From the NCBI GenBank assembly GCA_946628865.1, contig CAMOXE010000165.1, forward strand, positions 1-9,469: a DNA stretch of 9,469 nt. The letters are read 5' to 3'. Of this stretch, positions 1-4,912 are shown piece after piece. The translations under genes were made by a program, and so were the position numbers. The stretch is from an uncultured Clostridia bacterium (GTDB taxonomy: Bacteria; Bacillota; Clostridia; Christensenellales; Borkfalkiaceae). Within the stretch, counting starts at the first letter, position 1. Every line of letters starts with the position of its first letter. A model generated the notes under the pieces. That model worked only from the letters and a program-made list of their open reading frames with translations, had not been told where the DNA came from and did no database searches.

Positions 1-97
1 AAAAAACTTTTTCAAAGCACATAGCGTACTTTGACTATTGTAAAATAACTACAGATTACAGAGAAAAGTGTTCGGTTAGGCGTATAAAACAATGCTT

Positions 98-160
98 ATT
101 AAAAATTTTTTAAAAAATTTTTAAAATAATCTTGACATAAGGGATTTTATCCTTTATAAT
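98..160 (+). promoter_or_regulatory. Strong consensus promoter with UP-like A/T tracts, for the ncRNA at 167-498
   Basis: TTGACA (132-137) and TATAAT (155-160) are both perfect sigma-A hexamers with a 17-nt spacer. Immediately upstream (98-128) are alternating A and T tracts resembling an UP element, as at rRNA promoters. The spacer carries an imperfect dyad (AAGG...CCTT, 139-154) that could be an operator. The predicted start is near 167. No coding frame follows; the promoter feeds a structured RNA with its own terminator. Confidence 0.85.
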
Positions 161-166
161 ATCAGC

Positions 167-498
167 ACAAAGTTTTGCGTCGAAAGACGTAGATCGGATA
201 GAATATTCGGTCAAAAATCTGAAAACGGTACCCGAGCAGTAACTTGGCTGCGATGATGGGAGAAGAGTTGATACGTTTTATTTGCGACGATGCGGACGCA
301 TTTACTGCTCCGTGAGCGAATAGCGTTAAGACCACTGGTTACAAAAATAACTGCATAGTTATCCGAGGAGATACTGTCTATCTCCTTATCCCTTAGCGAT
401 GGTCAAAATGCGTCGTTAAGGAGTTGTAGGCATACCGTTTTTGGGACGAAAAGCACAAATAACAGTCCATAGAAGGTTTGCTTCTGTGGACTGTTTTT
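167..498 (+). ncRNA. Large structured non-coding RNA of unrecognised family (about 330 nt)
   Basis: The transcript is bounded by a perfect promoter (132-160) and a strong intrinsic terminator (462-498), with no credible coding frame. Helices seen by eye: a CGUC/GACG stem with a GAAA tetraloop (178-189); an 8-bp hairpin 192-199/205-212; a long-range closing helix 222-230/433-441; 234-242/302-310; 295-303/406-414; 330-334/400-404; hairpin 347-352/357-362 with GCAU loop; hairpin 366-373/379-386. The helix 234-240/304-310 and the helix 295-303/406-414 cross, which implies a coaxial pseudoknot enclosed by the closing helix. I looked for the signature sequences of tmRNA, RNase P RNA, SRP RNA and group II intron domain V and did not see them. 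It lies in the integrated element upstream of the recombinase. Large ornate RNA classes such as raiA, ROOL or OLE are possible relatives, but I cannot assign one. Existence of the transcript is well supported; its function is unknown. Confidence 0.75.
462..498 (+). terminator. Intrinsic terminator of the ncRNA
   Basis: A 14-bp stem (462-475 with 481-494) closes a 5-nt GTTTG loop, has one G-U pair, and is followed by a T run (494-498). It reads on the plus strand and ends the transcript started at about 167. Confidence 0.9.
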
Positions 499-621
499 AT
501 CCTTAAAACGGCATTTAAGTGAGGTGAAATGTCAAAATCAATATGCGCTTGTAGTGTTTAAGCAATGGAAATAAAATGACGTATCTTGCAGTAAAAGCGT
601 TAAGAAAAACATAAAAAACTA

Positions 622-664
622 CAAGCAAAGCACAAGTAAAAGGCAAGCAAAAGGTAAGCAAAGG
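622..664 (+). repeat. Four tandem imperfect 11-bp repeats (CAAGCAAAAGG type)
   Basis: Units at 622-632, 633-643, 644-654 and 655-664 follow CAAG(C/T)AAAAGG with one or two changes each. The period is close to one DNA helical turn, so a protein binding each unit would sit on one face. In an integrative element such arrays can be recombinase arm-type sites, excisionase sites or replication iterons. Which of these applies is inference. Confidence 0.65.
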
Positions 665-671
665 AAATGTG

Positions 672-724
672 AAAGTGAGTTAAAAAAGGGAAAATCTCAG
701 GCAGGATAAGAAAAGTGAGTTAAA
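672..724 (+). repeat. 13-bp exact direct repeat AAAGTGAGTTAAA, two copies
   Basis: AAAGTGAGTTAAA occurs at 672-684 and again at 712-724, exactly 40 bp apart (about four helical turns). The second copy forms the left arm of a hairpin at 711-734. A paired protein-binding site is plausible. Confidence 0.6.
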
Positions 725-745
725 CTTCACTTTTGATTGTTTTTT
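711..745 (+). terminator. Possible intrinsic terminator (hairpin plus T run)
   Basis: Arms AAAAGTGA (711-718) and TCACTTTT (727-734) pair perfectly, with a possible extra G-U. A T-rich run follows but is displaced by GATTG (735-739). The stem is weak in GC, so this may instead be an operator dyad. Confidence 0.4.
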
Positions 746-765
746 CAAGCGGGATACCCGCCTTG
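746..765. other. GC-rich hairpin with 3-nt loop
   Basis: GCGGG (749-753) pairs with CCCGC (757-761) around ATA, and CAA/TTG outside it extends the stem past one bulged C. It stands out in an AT-rich context. No T run follows, so it is not a terminator. A recombinase, relaxase or replication-initiator site is possible but unproved. Confidence 0.4.
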
Positions 766-810
766 CTTAAAAGTCTAAATATTAGATTGTAGCTCCACTT
801 TTCGGGTGTA

Positions 811-839
811 AAATTTTTTAAAACAGCTTGACATTAGGA
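811..839 (+). repeat. Second copy of the ncRNA promoter upstream block (A/T tracts + CTTGACAT.AGG)
   Basis: The block AAATTTTTTAAAA followed by CTTGACATTAGG closely matches 114-142 upstream of the ncRNA. It carries a perfect TTGACA (828-833), but no good -10 box lies 16-19 nt downstream. TATTAA (856-861) is 22 nt away, so any promoter here would be defective or activator-dependent. Confidence 0.5.
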
Positions 840-964
840 CAAAAAAAGAGTGTCGTATTAATACTCGCAGCAGTAAATCTCTATCGCCAAAACGTTGCCG
901 AGCGGTAGACGAAACAAAAAGATATGAGCATACGCTCAAATATAAATAAGGGAGGAAAAGTTTA

Positions 965-1024
965 GTGGGATTTAGGTTCTACTGCGATAAAAGATTTATT
1001 TGCGAAACTATTATAAGGACGTAA
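965..1024 (+). CDS. Possible 19-codon leader peptide upstream of the recombinase
   Basis: A strong Shine-Dalgarno sequence, GGAGG (951-955), stands 9 nt before a GTG that opens a 19-codon frame (VGFRFYCDKRFICETIIRT). This frame is not that of the recombinase. It overlaps the stop of an upstream 13-codon frame (924-965) as TAGTG. Its stop codon lies in the loop of a GGAC-GUAA-GUCC hairpin (1017-1028), 12 nt before the recombinase's TTG. The best ribosome binding site in the area therefore serves this mini-frame. It could be a translational leader that couples to the recombinase, or a remnant. No homology is recognised. Confidence 0.35.
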   Translation: MGFRFYCDKRFICETIIRT

Positions 1025-1040
1025 GTCCGAATAATTACGG

Positions 1041-2258
1041 TTGAGCGATAACACTTTAATAAAGGAAATAACAAATGCCGATTCCGACGTCGCGCAAAAG
1101 ATATTAAGCGCCCTGAGGCAACAAAACGATTTATATTCGGCGCTATTGCAAAAGGTCGGGTCAACGCCTTCTACGGAAGGGAACGAGGAAAAGAAAATCA
1201 AATCAAGCAGGTTTAATTTTACGAAAAAGGAGATTAAACTAATGCCAAGATTAAAAGATTTTCATATAAGAATAAAGAACGACAAATATTATGAGATAAG
1301 ATACCGCAAGCACGGCTATAACGTAAGTTTTTCAAGTACGGATTTTGAAAAGGCAAAACAAAAGGCTTTTGCGTGGCTGTCCGCTTTTGAACACGAGATT
1401 TATGCCGGATACAAATTTACGGTTTTATCAAAAACGGAGGACGACGATTTCTTTTTTAATAAGCAAATGCCGTTTAAAACTTTTGCCGATAACTATTTAA
1501 ATACAATTAAGAAAAAATCGGTAAAAGAAAACACTTTTAAGGATTTGATAAATAAGTATAAAAACAATATTGAGCCTATTTACGGCAAAATGCCGATATG
1601 CAAAATACGCCCGTATTTTATTCAAAGTCATATGGATAAACTCCACGACAAAACGCCGAGACTTTGCGAAACCGTAAAAGGACTTTTGAATAATATATTC
1701 GGATATGCTGTAGATAACGGAATACTGAAAATAAATCCTATGAAATCCGTATTCGTTCAAAAGCACGAAAGGCAGGTTGGTCAAGCGCTTACTTACGAAG
1801 AAGAGAAGAGGTTTATAGAAGCCATAAAAGGTAACAGACACGAATTCGTATATTTAAAAATGCTTTACAGCGGTGTCCGTCCGTGTGAAATAAACTTTGT
1901 TGCCGAGGATAAAGAGAATAACGTCATATCGGTAAAAAACGGAAAATTAAAGTCTTATCAAAAAGAAAAATACCGGATAATACCGATATTTCCTCTTTAT
2001 AAACCGTATGCGGATATTAAGTGCGAACGAGTAAATACGGAAAAACTGTCAAACGAGTTCAGAACGCTTTGCCCGAATCACGCACTAAAAGATTTGCGTC
2101 ATACGTTTACCTCGCGCGCAAGGGAGTGCGGGATAGATAATGAACTTGTCGCCGTCTGGACAGGGCACAGTTTAGGAAACATAACTTCAAGAGTTTATAC
2201 GCATTTCTCGGATGCTTTTCAGCAAAGAGAAGCGAAGAAACTGACGTATAAAGTTTAA
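1041..2258 (+). CDS. Tyrosine recombinase / phage-type integrase
   Basis: This enzyme catalyses site-specific DNA strand exchange and probably integrates and excises the element at the neighbouring tRNA-Ala gene. Residues about 70-115 resemble the AP2-like arm-DNA-binding domain of phage and ICE integrases, about 145-240 the helical core-binding domain, and 250-405 the catalytic domain. Visible catalytic residues are R280 (SGVRPCE), K350 and R353 (KDLRHTF, with Lys in the usual His position, which some members allow), H376 (TGH) and the nucleophile Y386 (VYTHF). The domain set appears complete. The start is uncertain. TTG at 1041 gives 405 residues but has no clear ribosome binding site. ATG at 1242 has AAGGAG at 1227-1232 with 9-nt spacing and gives 338 residues, losing a charged, helix-prone N-terminal extension (1-67) whose codon use looks genuinely coding. 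The gene is more AT-rich than the housekeeping genes, which fits horizontal transfer. Confidence 0.92.
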   Translation: MSDNTLIKEITNADSDVAQKILSALRQQNDLYSALLQKVGSTPSTEGNEEKKIKSSRFNFTKKEIKLMPRLKDFHIRIKNDKYYEIRYRKHGYNVSFSSTDFEKAKQKAFAWLSAFEHEIYAGYKFTVLSKTEDDDFFFNKQMPFKTFADNYLNTIKKKSVKENTFKDLINKYKNNIEPIYGKMPICKIRPYFIQSHMDKLHDKTPRLCETVKGLLNNIFGYAVDNGILKINPMKSVFVQKHERQVGQALTYEEEKRFIEAIKGNRHEFVYLKMLYSGVRPCEINFVAEDKENNVISVKNGKLKSYQKEKYRIIPIFPLYKPYADIKCERVNTEKLSNEFRTLCPNHALKDLRHTFTSRARECGIDNELVAVWTGHSLGNITSRVYTHFSDAFQQREAKKLTYKV

Positions 2259-2304
2259 AATTTTCCCCAAAATTTCCCCCAAAAGTCGATTTTAGACAAA
2301 AGAA

Positions 2305-2357
2305 AAACACAATATGTTGTGTTTTACGATAAATAAACAATGCAACATATTGTGTTT
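2305..2357 (-). terminator. Terminator of tRNA-Ala, formed by a 15-bp perfect inverted repeat
   Basis: AAACACAATATGTTG (2305-2319) and CAACATATTGTGTTT (2343-2357) are perfect inverted copies. Read on the minus strand from the tRNA, the hairpin is followed by TTTTTCTTTT, a good intrinsic terminator. The left arm is also part of a smaller palindrome (2306-2323). Because it lies exactly between the recombinase stop and the tRNA end, it may also contribute recombinase binding sites. Confidence 0.7.
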
Positions 2358-2358
2358 A

Positions 2359-2434
2359 TGGTGGAGATAAAGGGACTCGAACCCTCGGCCTATGCGTTGC
2401 GAACGCATCGCTCTACCAACTGAGCCATATCCCC
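2359..2434 (-). tRNA. tRNA-Ala, anticodon CGC
   Basis: A complete cloverleaf is read on the minus strand: acceptor GGGGATA/TATCTCC, D-arm GCTC/GAGC, anticodon stem ATGCG/CGCAT with loop TTCGCAA, T-arm GAGGG/CCCTT with TTCGAGT loop, and an encoded CCA. The anticodon CGC reads the Ala codon GCG. The acceptor stem has the G3-U70 pair, the main identity element for alanyl-tRNA synthetase, which confirms the assignment. GCG is common in the nearby genes. The gene is intact although it borders an integrated element, as expected when insertion restores the 3' end. Confidence 0.97.
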
Positions 2435-2453
2435 ATCCGTTTTTTGCCTTTGT

Positions 2454-2482
2454 ATTATATCACTATTTTTTCTTTTTTGCAA
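2454..2482 (-). promoter_or_regulatory. Promoter of tRNA-Ala
   Basis: On the minus strand, TTGCAA (2477-2482) and TATAAT (2454-2459) are separated by 17 nt. The predicted start near 2447 gives a leader of about 13 nt before the tRNA. It sits between the tmcAL stop and the tRNA, so the tRNA can be made independently of tmcAL. Confidence 0.75.
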
Positions 2483-2511
2483 CAGTTTTTACGCATACTT
2501 TTCAATTTTTA

Positions 2512-3684
2512 TTAAATTATTTTTATTTCAAAGTCGCCGATGTTTTTCTTGGCGATTATTTTATATATTTCGTTTGCGTATAGGTCTTTTTTTAAACATT
2601 CTTCGGCTACGCCGCTTAAATCCGCGGCGTCGCTGCGCCTGGTTATCACCTCGTATTCGGAGTTCTTCGAGATATAGGGGAGTATTTCCGCGTTTCCTTT
2701 TCTCACAGCCAATACCCTTAAGTATAATTTATTTTTTAAACATCTCCTTATAAACGCGTCGTCGGTTTCCAACAAATTCGATAATAAAATTCTCGAAATT
2801 CTGCTGAAAGTATATCGTTTGGTCTTTAACTTGTCTTTTAATTCTCCAAGCGTTAAACTCGTTTTCGCCAGCGCCTTTATTCTGTTTTCCAAGCCTTCGG
2901 AACAGTCGGTTATCTTTCTCAAATCCGACTTTGCGGTCGATAGCGCTTTATACAATATAATGTCGTCGCCGCAGGGCAGGGTTTTAGGTAAAGTTTCGTA
3001 TACGAATTTCGGTACCGCGGCTTTCACTTTCCGAAGTTGTCCGTCGTTTATGGCGGTTCGGACGGCGAGCGCCGACGGCGATTTTGTAAGTTTCGTATCG
3101 TTATAATCCGAGCCGTCGCGCAAAATGGGGTAAAGTTCAATGTCCGATTTCGATGAAATGACGGCTTTGGCGTATTCTATAGCCAAAATGTTGTTCGGAC
3201 TGTTTAAAAGTTCGAAGTCGAAACCGTCGATATTCATTTTTTTCAGCGCGTTTACCTTTGCCTTTATATACGACACTCCGCCGCGAAGTTCTTCCTTTAG
3301 AAGAGATTTAAATTCTTTAGTCTCGTTTAAAAGCGCTTTGGCGGTGGATAGAAGTTTAGCCTTTTCCGCGCTTTCGGTGCCGAAACACAATACTTTGTCG
3401 CCGTGGACCGAGTTTATGAGTTTTATCGCGCCTTGCGCAAAGATTTCCGCAGGGGCAACGGCAAACGCCGCGGGAAGTTCGATTACCATATCCGCTCCCG
3501 CTTTGATCGCGTGTTCGGCGCGGGTATACTTATCCAGAACGGCGACTTCGCCGCGCTGAGTGAAGTTGCCGCTCATAATTATTACGATTGCGTCCGGTTT
3601 GATTTCGCGCCTTATAATATCGAGATGTTTTAAATGTCCGTTGTGAAACGGATTGTACTCACACACGGCAAAACATATTTTCAA
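2512..3684 (-). CDS. tmcAL: tRNA(Met) cytidine acetate ligase
   Basis: TmcAL (formerly YlbM) uses acetate and ATP to make N4-acetylcytidine at the wobble base of elongator tRNA-Met, which improves AUG decoding. The 390-residue protein has the usual length. The N-terminal nucleotidyltransferase fold is marked by CEYNPFHNGH (8-17), with the HxGH motif at H14-H17, followed by MSGNFTQRGE (38-47) and DKYTRAEHA, all typical of the family. The start is TTG at 3684-3682, preceded by AAGGAG at a 6-nt spacing. It is transcribed away from pta from a promoter in the shared 112-bp gap. Neighbouring ylbM, yceD and rpmF is the B. subtilis arrangement, and adding pta-ackA is common in Clostridia. The substrate acetate is the product of the divergent Pta-AckA pathway, a suggestive but unproved link. 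Confidence 0.95.
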   Translation of the reverse strand: MKICFAVCEYNPFHNGHLKHLDIIRREIKPDAIVIIMSGNFTQRGEVAVLDKYTRAEHAIKAGADMVIELPAAFAVAPAEIFAQGAIKLINSVHGDKVLCFGTESAEKAKLLSTAKALLNETKEFKSLLKEELRGGVSYIKAKVNALKKMNIDGFDFELLNSPNNILAIEYAKAVISSKSDIELYPILRDGSDYNDTKLTKSPSALAVRTAINDGQLRKVKAAVPKFVYETLPKTLPCGDDIILYKALSTAKSDLRKITDCSEGLENRIKALAKTSLTLGELKDKLKTKRYTFSRISRILLSNLLETDDAFIRRCLKNKLYLRVLAVRKGNAEILPYISKNSEYEVITRRSDAADLSGVAEECLKKDLYANEIYKIIAKKNIGDFEIKII

Positions 3685-3711
3685 AATAAACTCCTTTGAT
3701 TGATTAAACGT

Positions 3712-3740
3712 TTGATATTTAGAAAAAATTGTTGTATAAT
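3712..3740 (+). promoter_or_regulatory. Promoter of pta
   Basis: TTGATA (3712-3717) and a perfect TATAAT (3735-3740) are separated by 17 nt. The predicted start near 3747 gives a leader of about 50 nt with AGGAG at 3787-3791. Its -10 box directly abuts that of tmcAL (3742-3747), so polymerase should occupy only one of the two at a time. Confidence 0.75.
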
Positions 3741-3741
3741 T

Positions 3742-3770
3742 ATTTTAAACCATAAATGATTTTTTATCAA
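3742..3770 (-). promoter_or_regulatory. Promoter of tmcAL
   Basis: On the minus strand, TTGATA (3765-3770) and TAAAAT (3742-3747) are spaced 17 nt apart. The predicted start near 3735 gives a leader of about 50 nt. It overlaps the pta promoter face to face. Confidence 0.65.
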
Positions 3771-3796
3771 TCGTTTTAAAGCATAAAGGAGAAAAA

Positions 3797-4798
3797 ATGT
3801 CAAAAGTACTCGATAACATCAAGAAAAGAGCCGCAGCGCTCGGCAAGAATATCGTCCTCCCGGAGGGCGAAGATAAAAGGGTGGTAGAGGCTGCCGCCGT
3901 CGCGACTAAAGAGGGCGTTGCCAAGATCACTCTTCTCGGAAACCCGGAAGAGATTAAAAAAGCGAACCCGTCGGTAGACCTTACGGGGGTAACCGTAATC
4001 GATCCGTTGACTTACGAAAAGACGGATGAATACGCCGAACTTCTATACGAACTTCGCAAGGAAAAGGGTATGACCAGAGAACTTGCGGCTGAGACCGTGC
4101 GTAAAGATTATACCATGTACGGCGCGCTTATGCTTAAAGTTGGCGACGTTGACGGAATGGTATCCGGCGCTTGCCACTCTACGGCAAACACACTTCGTCC
4201 GGGACTTCAGGTAATAAAGACGGCGAAAGGTACGCCTATCGTATCGGCATACTTTTTGATGATAGCGCCTGAGGGCGGAAACAAATACTGCGAGGACGGC
4301 TGTTACATTTACGCCGACTCCGGTCTTAACCAGAACCCGACGAGCGAGCAACTCGCTTTCATCGCTCAGTCCTCCGCTAAAAGCGCGATAGCAATAGCGG
4401 GAATAGAGCCGCGAATCGCGTTTATATCGCATTCGACGAAAGGCTCGGCTAAACACGCGGACGTGGACAAGGTTACCGAGGCGGTAGCGAAATTCCACGA
4501 AATCGCTCCCGAATATCTTGCCGACGGCGAACTGCAGTTCGACGCGGCGATTGTTCCCGAAGTAGGTGCGAGCAAGGCTCCCGGCTCTAAAGTCGCTGGG
4601 CATGCAAACGTACTTATATTCCCCGACCTCGACGCCGGTAACTCTAACTATAAAAATACCGAACGTCTCGGCGGATTTCAGGCAGTAGGTCCGCTTTGCC
4701 AAGGTCTTGCAAAGCCTATAAACGACCTTTCTCGCGGTTGTCATATGGAAGATATAGTGGCGGCGGTGGCTATAACCGCCTTACAAACGCAGATATAA
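3797..4798 (+). CDS. pta: Phosphate acetyltransferase
   Basis: Pta converts acetyl-CoA and phosphate to acetyl phosphate and CoA, the first step of acetate-forming energy conservation in the cytoplasm. The 333 residues match the short, catalytic-domain-only form typical of Clostridia, without the N-terminal regulatory domain of enterobacterial Pta. Family motifs are clear: LPEGEDKRVVEAA near 21-33, GACHSTANTLRPGLQ in the middle, YADSGLNQNPTSEQLA, the STKGSAKHADVDKV stretch, and the C-terminal VLIFPDLDAGN and QGLAKPINDLSRG segments that shape the CoA and phosphate site. The ATG has AGGAG 5 nt upstream and its own promoter. The partner kinase AckA lies downstream, with one gene in between. Confidence 0.97.
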   Translation: MSKVLDNIKKRAAALGKNIVLPEGEDKRVVEAAAVATKEGVAKITLLGNPEEIKKANPSVDLTGVTVIDPLTYEKTDEYAELLYELRKEKGMTRELAAETVRKDYTMYGALMLKVGDVDGMVSGACHSTANTLRPGLQVIKTAKGTPIVSAYFLMIAPEGGNKYCEDGCYIYADSGLNQNPTSEQLAFIAQSSAKSAIAIAGIEPRIAFISHSTKGSAKHADVDKVTEAVAKFHEIAPEYLADGELQFDAAIVPEVGASKAPGSKVAGHANVLIFPDLDAGNSNYKNTERLGGFQAVGPLCQGLAKPINDLSRGCHMEDIVAAVAITALQTQI

Positions 4799-4830
4799 AA
4801 GCGTGATACGTTCCGTGATGCTGCGTTCCG

Positions 4831-4890
4831 CTCGGTTTTTGAAATTCCTGCGTACAAAAAGTCCGCTCCCTTTCAAAAACCATAGCGAGC
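4831..4890. repeat. Long hairpin in the pta-TIM barrel gap
   Basis: GGTTTTTGAAA (4834-4844) and TTTCAAAAACC (4871-4881) are perfect 11-bp inverted copies around a 26-nt loop. GCTC (4830-4833) and GAGC (4887-4890) extend the pairing past a bulge. No T run follows, so it is not a classic terminator. It could stabilise pta mRNA and lower expression of the genes downstream, or be one copy of a dispersed intergenic repeat. Confidence 0.55.
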
Positions 4891-4912
4891 CTCGATACTT
4901 ATAAGTGATTTA

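Larger units (their letters stand above)
499..964. other. Non-coding stretch between ncRNA and recombinase, rich in repeats and hairpins
   Basis: I see no ordinary gene here. Only very short frames occur: an 11-codon frame at 529-561 (ATG after GAGGTG, peptide MSKSICACSV) and a 14-codon frame at 924-965. The stretch contains four tandem 11-bp repeats (622-664), a 13-bp direct repeat (672-684 and 712-724), a terminator-like hairpin (711-745), a GC-rich hairpin (746-765), a second copy of the ncRNA promoter's upstream block (about 811-839) and a hairpin near 881-907. The organisation suits a control or recombination-site region of a mobile element, such as accessory recombinase binding sites, an origin, or decayed genes. 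The function is not shown. Confidence 0.6.
1..2358. mobile_element. End of a tRNA-Ala-integrated genetic element (left boundary outside window)
   Basis: A tyrosine recombinase gene lies next to the 3' end of an intact tRNA-Ala gene. Integrative elements with this recombinase family commonly insert there and restore the tRNA 3' end. Base composition left of the tRNA is visibly more AT-rich than in the housekeeping genes to the right, and the first kilobase has no ordinary gene but many repeats and hairpins. I found no second copy of the tRNA 3' end in the window, so the far attachment site must lie to the left if the element is intact. Whether it is a conjugative element, a phage satellite or a decayed remnant cannot be judged. 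The boundary at the tRNA is an inference. Confidence 0.55.

Noticed and set aside
378..390. Second attachment-site copy (TATCTCC similarity to the tRNA 3' end)
   Set aside because: Only 7 nt match and they belong to the ncRNA hairpin at 366-386; a real repeat should cover more of the tRNA end.
167..498. tmRNA, RNase P RNA, SRP RNA or a group II intron
   Set aside because: None of their signature segments is visible: no tRNA-like end or tag frame, no P4 GAGGAAAGUCC, no SRP GGUCAGG..GGAAG loop, no domain V with GUGYG start. The name is left open.
529..561. Genuine small gene (MSKSICACSV)
   Set aside because: It has a passable GAGGTG site but only 10 codons before the stop, no recognised family and no conservation data; mentioned only in the non-coding stretch.
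622..664. CRISPR array
   Set aside because: The 11-bp units are directly tandem with no spacers, and no cas genes occur.
828..861. Functional sigma-A promoter for the recombinase
   Set aside because: The TTGACA is perfect, but no -10-like hexamer lies at 16-19 nt; TATTAA is 22 nt away. It is kept only as a repeat of the ncRNA promoter block.
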